Shown piece by piece: positions 34,095 to 43,295 of a stretch of DNA of 64,000 nt. Each line of letters opens with the position of its first letter. Within the stretch, counting starts at the first letter, position 1. The stretch covers positions 124,001 through 188,000 of the forward strand of contig NZ_CADIKM010000003.1 of the NCBI RefSeq assembly GCF_902859895.1, given 5' to 3'. Made by a program: the position numbers and the translations under genes. Source of the DNA: Pararobbsia alpina (GTDB lineage: Bacteria > Pseudomonadota > Gammaproteobacteria > Burkholderiales > Burkholderiaceae). The notes under the pieces were generated by a model. It searched no databases and was not told the DNA's origin. It saw only the letters and a list, made by a program, of their open reading frames with translations.

Positions 34095-35237
34095 ATGTCG
34101 ATTTCTTCTTCATCTCGCAGACAGACACGTATCGCTTGCATGATGATGCGCGGCGGTACATCGAAGGGCGCATTCTTTCTGGCCTCCGATCTGCCCGACG
34201 ATCCGGCGACGCGCGACAAGGTGTTGCTGGCCGTGATGGGTTCGCCTGATACACGGCAGATCGACGGCATTGGAGGTGCCGATCCGCTCACCAGCAAGGT
34301 TGCCATCGTGTCTCCCTCGGGCCGTGCCGATGCTGAAGTCGACTATTTGTTTGCGCAGGTCATCGTCAATGAAGCGCGGGTCGATTACGGGCAGAACTGC
34401 GGCAATATGCTGGCCGGCGTGGGGCCGTTCGCAATCGAACGGGGCCTGGTCAAGGCACGCGACGGACATACGTCTGTCTCCGTCCACATGGTGAACACAG
34501 GGCAGGTCGCGATCGCGACCGTAGCCACGCCTGGCGGTTTTGTGACTTACGAGGGCGACGCCCGCATCGACGGGGTGCCCGGCACCGCTGCCGCGATTCC
34601 GCTTGCGTTCCAGGATGTCGCCGGTTCATCGTGTGGGGCCTTGTTGCCCACGGGCCGTGTTCGTGACCTGATCGACGGGGTCGAGCTCACCTGCATCGAC
34701 AATGGCATGCCGCTGGTGCTGATGCGCGCTGCCGATCTCGACCGCTCGGGCTATGAGAGCCGGGAGCAACTCGATGCGGATACAACGCTGAAGGCGCGTA
34801 TCGAGGGCATTCGACTGAAGGTGGGCCCCATGATGAATCTGGGCGACGTCACCGAGCGGTCCGTACCGAAGATGTGTCTGATCGCAGAACCTCGTCGCGA
34901 CGGGCACAATGGCGCGATCTCGACCCGGACTTTCATTCCGCATCGCTGCCATGCGTCGATCGGCGTGTTCGGTGCGCTCAGCGTGGCGACGGCTACCGTG
35001 ATTCCGGGGACGGTGTGTGACGGTATCGCGCGTGTCTCCGACGGCCAGTCAAGGCGCGTTGACGTCGAGCATCCTACGGGCGAGTTCACGGTTGATTTCG
35101 AACTGGCAGGCAGGCGCGAAGTGCCGGAGATCCGGAGTGCCGCCCTGGTGCGCACGGCTCGCTGGTTGTTCGACGGCGTGGTCGGTGTGCCGGCCAGTGT
35201 GTGGACCGGCCGACGCGAGGCGCAACGGATGGTTTGA
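34095..35237 (+). CDS. galD: 4-oxalomesaconate tautomerase (GalD-like, PrpF family)
   Basis: A 380-residue isomerase of the PrpF/DAP-epimerase-like fold with two mirror-image halves. MMRGGTSKGAFFLASDLP is the PrpF opening and QNCGNMLAGVGPFAIERG holds the first active-site Cys. ISTRTFIPHRCHASIGVFGALSVATA is the matching second-half region. GalD converts the keto form of oxalomesaconate to the enol form used by GalB. The ATG at 34095 gives the standard family N terminus. It lies 16 bases after galC and 102 before the dioxygenase beta gene. Confidence 0.9.
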   Translation: MSISSSSRRQTRIACMMMRGGTSKGAFFLASDLPDDPATRDKVLLAVMGSPDTRQIDGIGGADPLTSKVAIVSPSGRADAEVDYLFAQVIVNEARVDYGQNCGNMLAGVGPFAIERGLVKARDGHTSVSVHMVNTGQVAIATVATPGGFVTYEGDARIDGVPGTAAAIPLAFQDVAGSSCGALLPTGRVRDLIDGVELTCIDNGMPLVLMRAADLDRSGYESREQLDADTTLKARIEGIRLKVGPMMNLGDVTERSVPKMCLIAEPRRDGHNGAISTRTFIPHRCHASIGVFGALSVATATVIPGTVCDGIARVSDGQSRRVDVEHPTGEFTVDFELAGRREVPEIRSAALVRTARWLFDGVVGVPASVWTGRREAQRMV

Positions 35238-35339
35238 TCGGGTTTCGGGCCGACCTCGGCGACGAGTTCGACAAGCGGTTGGCCGAGCAGCAAAGGCTGG
35301 GAGGCGGCCGCCTGAATTGCACAAAGGGACGCAACAACT

Positions 35340-36224
35340 ATGGCAACAATCATTGGTGGAATCGGCACGTCGCACGTTCCCTCGATCGGCGCGGCATACG
35401 ACGCCAAGCGGCAGAAAGATCCGGCGTGGTCGCCGCTGTTCGACGGCTATGTGGCGGTCGCAGACTGGCTCAAGGCGAAGGCGCCGGATGTGCTCGTGAT
35501 GTTCTACAACGATCACGCGAACAGCTTTTTCTTCGACTGCTATCCGACCTTCGCCTTGGGTGTGTCGGCCCAGTTCGAGATGGCCGATGAGGGAGCGGGG
35601 CGTCGTCCGCTCCCAGACGTGTCCGGTCACCCGGGCCTCGCAGCGCATTTGGCTGATTGCCTGGTTAACGATGAATTCGACATCGCCACGTTCCAGGAGC
35701 GGGCACTCGATCATGGCTGCAATTCACCGTTATCGTTGATGTGGCCGCACGAACCGAGCTGGCCCGGCGCGATCGTGCCGATCGAGGTCAACGTGCTGCA
35801 GTATCCCTTGCCCACGCCGCGCCGGTGTTTCAAGCTGGGTCAGGCCGTGCGCCGTGCGGTCGAGTCCTATCCCGAAGATCTCAAGGTAGCGATTGTCGGC
35901 ACCGGCGGCTTGTCTCACCAGATTCATGGCGAGCGCACCGGCTTCAACAATACTGAATGGGATCACGAATTCCTGCGCCTGATCGTCGAAGCGCCCGAGC
36001 AGCTCGCCGAGATGCGTCATGCCGATTTTATCCGGCTCGGCGGTGCGGAGAGCGTCGAGGTCATCATGTGGCTCGCGATGCGTGGGGCGCTCGGTGAGCG
36101 CATCCAATGCATCCACCAGAACTACTATTTGCCAACCACGACGGCGATGGCTGTGACGGTCTACGAACCGGTGACCGACATGGCGGCACACACGGCGGCA
36201 TCGAACGAGGAGACGACCCAATGA
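35340..36224 (+). CDS. class III extradiol dioxygenase, beta subunit (LigB-like), probable gallate/protocatechuate 4,5-dioxygenase
   Basis: A 294-residue catalytic subunit with the LigB fold. GGIGTSHVPSIGAAYD gives the first iron His (residue about 10), YNDHANSFFFD the second near 60, and GGLSHQIHGERTGF the acid-base His near 195. The Glu ligand is expected in the RLGGAESVEVIMWLAM region. It opens gallate or protocatechuate at C4-C5. The full set of oxalomesaconate enzymes upstream supports gallate. Its stop overlaps the alpha-subunit start as ATGA. Confidence 0.9.
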   Translation: MATIIGGIGTSHVPSIGAAYDAKRQKDPAWSPLFDGYVAVADWLKAKAPDVLVMFYNDHANSFFFDCYPTFALGVSAQFEMADEGAGRRPLPDVSGHPGLAAHLADCLVNDEFDIATFQERALDHGCNSPLSLMWPHEPSWPGAIVPIEVNVLQYPLPTPRRCFKLGQAVRRAVESYPEDLKVAIVGTGGLSHQIHGERTGFNNTEWDHEFLRLIVEAPEQLAEMRHADFIRLGGAESVEVIMWLAMRGALGERIQCIHQNYYLPTTTAMAVTVYEPVTDMAAHTAASNEETTQ

Positions 36225-36580
36225 ATCCGCAACTGGCCGGCGTCGAAGCTATCGAAGGGACGTACTTGTTTGACCTCAGGCACAGCGTGAAGGCATATCG
36301 CCTCAATCGCTATCTATGGATGCATCGCGATCCGCGTTTTCGAGAACAGGTGCTGAATGATCCGGAGGCCGCATTCGCTGAAATGCGGCTGACCGCGGAG
36401 GAGCGAGACTTGATCGCTCGACGGGACTGGCTCGGTTTGATCCAGTACGGCGTCAGCTTTTTTGTTCTCGAGAAATATGCGCGCGTGGTGCGAATCTCCA
36501 ACCTTCAAGTTTACGCCTCGATGCGCGGTGAGACGCTCGAAGCATTTCTGAAGACACGGCGGGTACCGGCCTCTGCGTAG
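36221..36580 (+). CDS. extradiol dioxygenase alpha subunit (LigA-like)
   Basis: A 119-residue all-helical protein. FDLRHSVKAYRLNRYLWMHRDPRFREQVLNDPEAAFAEMRLTAEERDLIARRDWLGLIQYGVSFFVLEKYARV is the LigA fold that caps the LigB active site. The gene order here is beta then alpha, the reverse of sphingomonad ligAB but the same as the domain order in one-chain gallate dioxygenases (GalA, DesB). Its stop at 36578-36580 abuts the stop of the convergent penicillin-binding protein gene with no base between. Confidence 0.88.
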   Translation: MNPQLAGVEAIEGTYLFDLRHSVKAYRLNRYLWMHRDPRFREQVLNDPEAAFAEMRLTAEERDLIARRDWLGLIQYGVSFFVLEKYARVVRISNLQVYASMRGETLEAFLKTRRVPASA

Positions 36581-39500
36581 TCAACGGCCAGCCAGCAACG
36601 GCTGCAGCGCTGGAGCGAGCGACTTCAACATCTGCACCGATAACGCGCTCGTGAAGTCGTAACGCGCCGCGTAGGGCTCCGGCACGTAGGCAGTCAGCGT
36701 GCCGTAGAAGCGGTCGCCGATCACGAACACGAAGGTCGCGGTTCTGCTGACTTTGCGCGACTCGATCAGGCGCGCGCCGCGCGCGAACACGTTGAAGCGC
36801 TGGTCGCCGGTCCCCGTCTTGCCGTAGACGTCGAGCGTACGGCCATCGGGGAACGTCATGCCGCCTGCAAAGCGTCTCGCGGTTCCGCCTTGCACGACGT
36901 CGCGCAGCAGCTGATGAACCACATCGGCGATTTCCGGCGCGAGCACCGGGCGCGTCGGCGCTGGCGCATGGGCAAAATGGGTTTCGTAGGGCGTGTTCTT
37001 CGCGAACACCAGGCTGTCGAAGCTCACTGTCGGCAGCGCGCGACCCTCGTTCGCAACAGTGCCGATCAGTTGCGCGAGCGCGGCCGGCCGGTCACCTGAA
37101 GCGCCGATTGCCGCCGCATACGAAGGCGTCAGCGACGCGAACGGATAGCCGAGCTCGCGCCAGGATTTGCCGATTTCCGCGAACGCCTGCAACTCCACCA
37201 TGCGCTTGATGCGCCGGTCCTGCGTCGCATGGTAACGCGTCTTGAAAAGCCACGAGTAGGCGGTGGCGCGCGCTTCGCGGCTCGCCTGCTGCAAGTCGTT
37301 CACCGTGGCGAGCGGATGATCCCGGAGATAGTTCACGGTCCACAGCTCGAGCGGATGAACGCTCGCGATATAGCCGCGATCGTTCAGGTTGAACTTGTCA
37401 ATGCCGTACTTGCCATAGAGCTTCGCGAGATCTTCATCCGTGAGCGACTCGTCCTTTGTGCCCTTGAGCGCGGCGCGCATGTGCATATCGAACCATGCCT
37501 GCGGTGCATCGGGCGCGACGCTGCGCAACACGGTCGCAACCTTGGGTGGCGACTTGCGCACGTGGCGCAGCAGCAGCGCGAGCGCGTCGTCTGCTGTCTT
37601 GCCCTGATACCTCTTGTAAAAGCGGTTCATGTACACGCGGCTTTCCTGGTCCGCGAAGCGCGTGAGATAGGCGTGACGCGTCGCGGGATCGTCGAGCCAT
37701 TGCGACGTCGGCCCCACAACGCGGATCATCTCGTAGCGCACGATGTCGCGCATCATGCGCACGAACACCAGATTCACCGAATGCTGGAACGCTCGATGCA
37801 CGGTCAGGATGCGTGCGTTATCACTCGATTCGAAGTTGTTGAATGCCTGCGCGCCGCCGCCCGTATAGAACGTCTCGCCAGGATTCGCGGAGTACTTGCG
37901 CTCGATCGCGGCATCGAGCATCGTGCGCAGCGACCGGTCGGGGGCCTTCTCCAGGTAATCGAGCGCCCAGCGCGTGAGCCCATCCTGTCGGTCGGGATTC
38001 ACGCTGCGCAGTTCCGCCACGCTCATCGATCCATAACGCTCATGCAGCGCGGCCACGATCTGCAGGTACGTGATGATCGTGCGCAGCTTCGCGGTCGAGC
38101 CGAGGTTCAGGCGCGCGCCGTGATTGATGTCGAACGGCTGGTCGACGCTGTCGGTCTGCACGCGCATGAGGTTGGCATCCGCGCGGCGCTCGAATAGGGT
38201 GAGGCTGTACGCGATCTTCGACGGATCGTCCTGCGGGCGCAGCATATGAAACCCGTATAGACCCGCTTTGCGCGCGCCATCGCGCGTGGCGACGCTCGCG
38301 AGATGATCGCTGACCGCTTGCTGAACCGTGTTGTCGAGCGTCGCCTTGACGGTAAGGTCGAGTCGGTCGAGGTCGTAGACATTCGCCACACCGAGCGTCG
38401 CGAGCAGATTCGCACGCAGCGCGGTGACGCCCTTTCTCGTCACGAACGACACGCTTGGATGCGCGGCAACCGTGCGATTCAGAACGAGGGGTACCGCGAG
38501 CGCGGCGTCGCGCAGCGAGGTCGAAATGACGCCGTTGGCGGCGAGCAGGCGCAGATAACTGTCGGTCAGGTGATCGAGTTCCGTGTTGCCAGGGTGCAGG
38601 AAGCGCGTCGGCGCGCGCTGCGCGATCATCAGCGAGAGCGCCTGCTTGAACGTGAGCGCTTGCGCATCCAGCGTCTCGGCCGAAGTCGGCGCGCGCAGGA
38701 TGCGATTGAATTCCTCGAAGTCACGTCCGTACCACGCGGCCATGCCGTCGCCGATGCCGCTGATCTCGCCGATGCCGGGCTTCGCGGCGAGCGGCACCGC
38801 GTTGAGATAGCGCAGGATGATCTGCTTGCGCGCGGGCAGGGTCTGCGGCCCCTTCAGATAGGCACGCACCGATGCCGACGCGACCTGGCGCACCTTTTCC
38901 GACGGCGTCGCGGTGCGTCCGTTCGGCGAGTGGCGGAACTTTTCGATCTGCGTGGCGAGCGTGCTGCCGCCCGGCTGCGGCTGATGCTTGTCGAACACGC
39001 GCATGCCCTGGTCGACCATTGCGCGGCTGAGCCGTCCCCAGTCGATCGCGGGGTTGCGGCTCGGATTGTTCATGTCGAGCAGATCGCGATCCTCGATGAA
39101 GAGCAGCGCGTCGATGATGACCGGCGGTATCGCCTCGTAGTTGTCGTAGATCAGGTCCGGATACGTCGCGCTCAAGAGCGGTGTGCCATGCACGTCGAGC
39201 AGGAGCAGTCCGGCCCGGTCTTTTTCCTCGTACGGTAGAAAGAGGCCTTTGTCCGCCAGTGACACCATCGCCGCGGAGTTGCGAGCCTGAGCCGTGACGA
39301 CGAAACCGCGCGCGGTCAGCCGCTTCTGAAACGACGGCAATGACGCGTAGCCGAAACGCAGGTCGTAAGGTCCGGCCGCGGGATAACGGATGCTGTCGCT
39401 CCGGCCGTTGCCGACAGTAAAGGCGATATCGCGCCCGAGTTCGGACAGGTAACGCGCCTGCCGCTCCGAGGTCTGGATTTCGGTCTGAACCATGCGCACG

Positions 39501-39610
39501 GCAATGGCGCACACCAGGAGAAAAAAGACAGCAAACAGCCACCAGCGCCATTGCCGGAGTGACCGGAGGGTGGCAGCCCGAGGGTAAAATCTAGCCAACG
39601 GCTGATTCAT
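36581..39610 (-). CDS. bifunctional peptidoglycan glycosyltransferase/transpeptidase (class A PBP-like), extended
   Basis: A 1009-residue protein with one N-terminal membrane anchor (about 21-41). The GT51 domain shows EDRDLLDMNNPSRNPAIDWGRL with the catalytic Glu near 173, GGSTLATQIEKFRHSP near 214 and RKQIILRYLNAVPLA. The transpeptidase domain has STAK at 505-508, SVN at 611-613 and KTGTG at 931-935. The gap of about 320 residues between SVN and KTG is much longer than in standard class A PBPs; residues about 640-870 look like an inserted helical module. It makes and crosslinks peptidoglycan in the periplasm. It is out of place among catabolic genes, and its stop touches that of the LigA-like gene. 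Confidence 0.88.
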   Translation of the reverse strand: MNQPLARFYPRAATLRSLRQWRWWLFAVFFLLVCAIAVRMVQTEIQTSERQARYLSELGRDIAFTVGNGRSDSIRYPAAGPYDLRFGYASLPSFQKRLTARGFVVTAQARNSAAMVSLADKGLFLPYEEKDRAGLLLLDVHGTPLLSATYPDLIYDNYEAIPPVIIDALLFIEDRDLLDMNNPSRNPAIDWGRLSRAMVDQGMRVFDKHQPQPGGSTLATQIEKFRHSPNGRTATPSEKVRQVASASVRAYLKGPQTLPARKQIILRYLNAVPLAAKPGIGEISGIGDGMAAWYGRDFEEFNRILRAPTSAETLDAQALTFKQALSLMIAQRAPTRFLHPGNTELDHLTDSYLRLLAANGVISTSLRDAALAVPLVLNRTVAAHPSVSFVTRKGVTALRANLLATLGVANVYDLDRLDLTVKATLDNTVQQAVSDHLASVATRDGARKAGLYGFHMLRPQDDPSKIAYSLTLFERRADANLMRVQTDSVDQPFDINHGARLNLGSTAKLRTIITYLQIVAALHERYGSMSVAELRSVNPDRQDGLTRWALDYLEKAPDRSLRTMLDAAIERKYSANPGETFYTGGGAQAFNNFESSDNARILTVHRAFQHSVNLVFVRMMRDIVRYEMIRVVGPTSQWLDDPATRHAYLTRFADQESRVYMNRFYKRYQGKTADDALALLLRHVRKSPPKVATVLRSVAPDAPQAWFDMHMRAALKGTKDESLTDEDLAKLYGKYGIDKFNLNDRGYIASVHPLELWTVNYLRDHPLATVNDLQQASREARATAYSWLFKTRYHATQDRRIKRMVELQAFAEIGKSWRELGYPFASLTPSYAAAIGASGDRPAALAQLIGTVANEGRALPTVSFDSLVFAKNTPYETHFAHAPAPTRPVLAPEIADVVHQLLRDVVQGGTARRFAGGMTFPDGRTLDVYGKTGTGDQRFNVFARGARLIESRKVSRTATFVFVIGDRFYGTLTAYVPEPYAARYDFTSALSVQMLKSLAPALQPLLAGR

Positions 39611-39719
39611 GACCGGGTCTCCACTTGAACAGCAAGGCTTTCAAGTCGGAGCTGAAAGTGGAGGTCGCAGCCTGCCGTGGCAGGGCCAGAAATCGGTCGA
39701 CAAGAGGGCGCGAGCCGAG

Positions 39720-39989
39720 CTAACAGCACCTCGGACCGTTGCGACAGTATTTGCGATCGATGGACCAAGCGAAGAACTCGCGCCGCGACAGCAGCGGATC
39801 GTCCGGGTGACGCGAGGCCATGTGCCCGAGATAGCGTTCATAGTCCGGGATGCCGAACATCTGCATGCAGGCCTCGCGCATGGTGCGCGCCAGTTCCGAT
39901 AGCTGAGTCCCGAGTGCATTGCTGCCGGACTCGTCGTTCGTGGACCGAACCGGCGCCGCCAGGAGTTTGCCGTTGAAGATGGATTTCAT
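39720..39989 (-). CDS. ybdD: YbdD/YjiX family protein
   Basis: An 89-residue cytoplasmic protein. MQMFGIPDYERYLGHMASRHPDDPLLSRREFFAWSIDRKY is the YbdD/YjiX block (IPDYxxYxxHxxxxHPxxPxxxxxEFF), ending in a Cys-rich tail RNGPRCC. The family regularly follows cstA-type genes and is needed with pyruvate transporters of that class. The start at 39989 lies 2 bases after the cstA stop, so it is coupled to it. About 110 bases separate it from the PBP gene. Confidence 0.9.
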   Translation of the reverse strand: MKSIFNGKLLAAPVRSTNDESGSNALGTQLSELARTMREACMQMFGIPDYERYLGHMASRHPDDPLLSRREFFAWSIDRKYCRNGPRCC

Positions 39990-39991
39990 GT

Positions 39992-42052
39992 TCAGATCCC
40001 CTGAGCGCGCACGACAGCAGGCGTCTCGTTGGCGGTAGGCTTGGCCTGCCGTAACGCCTGCAAGCAAATCTTGACAGCGAAGACGCACATCGCCAGCACC
40101 AGCACGACAAAGAAACCGCAGACAACCGCATCCAGATAGTTGTTGAAGGCGACTCGCCGCATTTCCGCAAGCGACTTGGCGGGAGCGAGTACCGTCCCCT
40201 GCGCGGCAGCGTCGCTGAACTTGCCCGCGAGCGAGAGGAAGCCGATACGCGGGTCGCTATGGAAGATCTTCTGGACGCCGGCAGTGAGCGTGGTAATAAG
40301 GAGCCACGCTGTGGGCACCAGCGTCACCCAGACGTAGCGTTCCCGCTTCATCTTTACCAGTACGCTGGTGCAGAGCAGGAGGGCGATGCCCGCGAGCATC
40401 TGATTGCCCACGCCGAACAGCTGCCAAAGTGTGTTGATGCCACCGAGCGGGTCGACCACGCCCTGATAGAGGAAATACCCCCAGGCTGCCACACAAAGGC
40501 CGGTGCCCAGCAGGTTCGCGGGCAGGAACTGAGTGTCGCCGAGCGGCCGATAGACGTGGCCCAGCATGTCCTGGATCATGAAGCGGCCGACTCGCGTGCC
40601 GGCGTCTACGGCGGTCAGGATAAACAGCGCCTCGAACAGGATGGCGAAGTGATACCAGAAGGCCACCATGGCGGGGCCGCCGAGGGCTTGGCCGAGGATC
40701 TGCGCCATGCCTACGGCGAGCGTCGGGGCACCGCCGGCGCGCGACAGGATGCTGGTTTCGCCGATTTCCGTGGCTGTCTGGGTGATCATATCCGGCGTAA
40801 TGGTGAATCCCCAGCCGGACACGACTTGAGCCGCCTGTGCGGCCGTGGTGCCGATGATCCCCGCCGGCGCGTTCATGGCGAAGTAGATGCCCGGATGCAG
40901 CACGCAGGCTGCCGTCAGCGCCATGATCGCGACGAACGATTCGGCGAGCATGCCGCCGAAGCCGATCAGACGCATATGCGACTCGCGTTCGATCATCTTC
41001 GGTGTGGTGCCGGAAGAAATCAGCGCATGAAAACCTGAGACCGCACCACATGCGATGGTGATGAACAGAAACGGGAAGAGGGTGCCGGAGAAGACCGGTC
41101 CGGAGCCGTCGAGGAAGCGTGTGGTCTGCGGCATCGAAAGGGTCGGGGCCACGACGTAAATGCCGACCGCGAGGGCCACGATCGTGCCGATCTTCAGGAA
41201 CGTGCTCAGGTAGTCGCGTGGTGCGAGCATCAGCCAGACCGGCAGGCTGGAGGCGATGGCGCCGTACAGAATGAGGGCCCACGCCAGTTGCGGGCCAGTC
41301 AAGGTAAACACCGCTCCCCAGGTGGGGTCGTTCGCGATGGTCCTCCCCATGACGATCGAGAGGAGCAACAGCACGACACCAAACAGGGAGGCTTCTCCCA
41401 CGCGCCCCGGGCGGATGAATCGCATGTAGACGCCCATCAGCAGCGCGATCGGTATCGTTGCGGCGATGGTGAACAGGCCCCACGGGCTGGCCGTGAGCGC
41501 CTTCACCACCACCAGGCTCAGCACCGCAAGAATGATGATCATGATCGCGAGTACGCCGACCAGGGCGAGCGTGCCCGGAACGGGGCCCAGTTCCATCTTG
41601 ATCATCTCGCCGAGGGATCTGCCGTCCCGGCGCACCGATGCGAAAAGCACGATGAAGTCCTGCACCGCACCGGCCATCACGACGCCCACGAGAATCCACA
41701 GCGTGCCGGGAAGGTAGCCCATCTGCGCCGCCAGCACCGGACCGACGAGCGGACCGGCGCCGGCGATTGCGGCAAAATGATGGCCGAACAGCACCCACCT
41801 GTTGGTCGGCACGTAGTCCATACCGTCGTTGTGGCGCTCGGCCGGGGTCTGCCGAGTATCGTCGAGCCGCAGTACGCGCTCCGCGATGAACTTGCTATAG
41901 AAGCGGTATGCGATGAAATAAACGATAAGGGCCGCGGTCACGAGCCACACGGCATTGACACTTTCACCGCGACCGAGCGCGAGTGTGGCGAAGGCGAAAG
42001 CGCCGACAGCAGCTAGTACACCCCACACGAGAATGGACGCAAGCTTGTTCAT
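39992..42052 (-). CDS. cstA: CstA family pyruvate/peptide transporter
   Basis: A 686-residue inner-membrane protein with about 16-18 helices. The N-terminal DYVPTNRWVLFGHHFAAIAGAGPLVGPVLAAQMGYLPGTLWILVGVVMAGAVQDFI block is diagnostic for CstA (carbon starvation protein A), as are GFHALISSGTTPKMIERESH and GVGNQMLAGIALLL. CstA proteins import pyruvate or peptides under carbon limitation. The ATG at 42052 follows AGGGAGA. A pair of abutting palindromes lies 75 bases upstream. Confidence 0.93.
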   Translation of the reverse strand: MNKLASILVWGVLAAVGAFAFATLALGRGESVNAVWLVTAALIVYFIAYRFYSKFIAERVLRLDDTRQTPAERHNDGMDYVPTNRWVLFGHHFAAIAGAGPLVGPVLAAQMGYLPGTLWILVGVVMAGAVQDFIVLFASVRRDGRSLGEMIKMELGPVPGTLALVGVLAIMIIILAVLSLVVVKALTASPWGLFTIAATIPIALLMGVYMRFIRPGRVGEASLFGVVLLLLSIVMGRTIANDPTWGAVFTLTGPQLAWALILYGAIASSLPVWLMLAPRDYLSTFLKIGTIVALAVGIYVVAPTLSMPQTTRFLDGSGPVFSGTLFPFLFITIACGAVSGFHALISSGTTPKMIERESHMRLIGFGGMLAESFVAIMALTAACVLHPGIYFAMNAPAGIIGTTAAQAAQVVSGWGFTITPDMITQTATEIGETSILSRAGGAPTLAVGMAQILGQALGGPAMVAFWYHFAILFEALFILTAVDAGTRVGRFMIQDMLGHVYRPLGDTQFLPANLLGTGLCVAAWGYFLYQGVVDPLGGINTLWQLFGVGNQMLAGIALLLCTSVLVKMKRERYVWVTLVPTAWLLITTLTAGVQKIFHSDPRIGFLSLAGKFSDAAAQGTVLAPAKSLAEMRRVAFNNYLDAVVCGFFVVLVLAMCVFAVKICLQALRQAKPTANETPAVVRAQGI

Positions 42053-42126
42053 GACGTCTCCCTCTGTCGAACAACGCGTGGCAGAACCATTGCCGTGCAA
42101 CTGATATCCCCGCGTTCTTCAGTGTT

Positions 42127-42150
42127 CTGCTAATTAGCAGCGGGCCCGCT
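42127..42150. promoter_or_regulatory. two overlapping perfect palindromes upstream of cstA
   Basis: CTGCTAATTAGCAG (42127-42140) and AGCGGGCCCGCT (42139-42150) are each exactly self-complementary and share two bases. They lie 75-98 bases before the cstA start in a 281-base gap. TAATTA in the first could serve as a -10-like sequence for cstA on the minus strand. They are probable operator sites for a carbon-responsive regulator (inference). Confidence 0.5.
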
Positions 42151-42333
42151 TTTCCGGCACTACGGAGTGACACCCGAAAACAGGCTACACCCAGCCCCGA
42201 AGCGCCGCAAGGCGCGATTCCCCTTCGTGTTCCGAAGAGAGACAGCCGGGGTGCCGCTCCTCGGTATGGCGAGATCTGTTGCCGCAATGTTCCCTCAGAG
42301 TGTGTCGCGCGAGCCTGAACTTCGTCATGTCGG

Positions 42334-43263
42334 TTACGAAGGCGACCAGGTCTGCGTCCATCGGCGTTCGTACTCTGCATTTCTGAAGTGATCGACCAGA
42401 AAGTCGATAAATACGCGCACCTTCGAAGACATGTACTGCCGGTTTTGGTAAGCGATATTGATCTTGAGCCTTGGCAGATCCCAGTCCTCCAGAATGGGGA
42501 CGAGACGGCCCGCAACGACGTGATCGTGGATGATGTACGTCGGCTGAATGACGATGCCTAAGCCGCCGAGCCCTGCCTGAACGATGACCTGACCTTCGTT
42601 CGACTCCAGAAGACCTTCAATCTTGATCGAACGACACTCGGAGCCTTTGGTGAATGCCAGTTCGTGCGGATTGTTGGCCAAGGTATAGATCAGGAAGCGG
42701 TGCCAAGCCAGGTCCTCGAGCGTTCTTGGTGTCCCGTGGCGGTCGAGATATTCCGGCGAGGCGGCGAGGATGCGCCGGGTGTCTGCGAGTCGTCGCGTAA
42801 TGATGCCTGAATCAGCCTCGTGCTCCCGGGTTCGGATGGCGACATCAATTCCGTTCTCGATAATATCGAAATAGCGGTTGGCCGCCGTGACTGACACGGA
42901 CAGCTTAGGTTGGCGTTTCGTGAACTCCGGCAACAGCGGCGCAATGATCTGAGCGCAAAATGAGACCGATGCCGTCACGCGCAGTGTGCCGACGGGGCTC
43001 AGTAACGCCGAACTCACGAGCGCTTCCGCTTCCTCCATCTCTGAAGAAATGTTGCGGCACCTGCGATAGAACTCACTCCCTACTTCGGTAAGAAAGAGGC
43101 GTCGGGTATTTCGCTCCACGAGACGCGCACCCAGCCGTTGTTCAAGATTGACCAGATGCCGGCTTCCGGCCGATGAGGACATTCCCAGCGCCTCCGCCGC
43201 TTTCGAAACGCTTCCCAGCTCAGCGGTTTGCACGAAAAGCTGCACTTCAATCCACTTGTCCAC
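42334..43263 (-). CDS. LysR-type regulator, probable activator of the hydroxyquinol operon
   Basis: A 309-residue LysR protein with one N-terminal winged HTH (WIEVQLFVQTAELGSVSKAAEALGMSSSAGSRHLVNLEQRLGARLVERNTRRL, about residues 4-60) and a co-inducer domain from about 90. It is divergent from the hydroxyquinol 1,2-dioxygenase gene across 111 bases that contain copy B of the shared promoter element. This is the classic LysR layout, so it likely controls that promoter and by similarity copies A and C. The inducer is probably hydroxyquinol or a downstream product (inference). Confidence 0.88.
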   Translation of the reverse strand: MDKWIEVQLFVQTAELGSVSKAAEALGMSSSAGSRHLVNLEQRLGARLVERNTRRLFLTEVGSEFYRRCRNISSEMEEAEALVSSALLSPVGTLRVTASVSFCAQIIAPLLPEFTKRQPKLSVSVTAANRYFDIIENGIDVAIRTREHEADSGIITRRLADTRRILAASPEYLDRHGTPRTLEDLAWHRFLIYTLANNPHELAFTKGSECRSIKIEGLLESNEGQVIVQAGLGGLGIVIQPTYIIHDHVVAGRLVPILEDWDLPRLKINIAYQNRQYMSSKVRVFIDFLVDHFRNAEYERRWTQTWSPS

Positions 43264-43295
43264 CCTTGCCTCCGGTTTCCCGCCGATCGGGATTA

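Noticed and set aside
40257-41798. A 513-codon open frame within cstA
   Set aside because: Shadow of cstA in a different frame on the same strand, rich in Arg, Gly and His, with no membrane segments.
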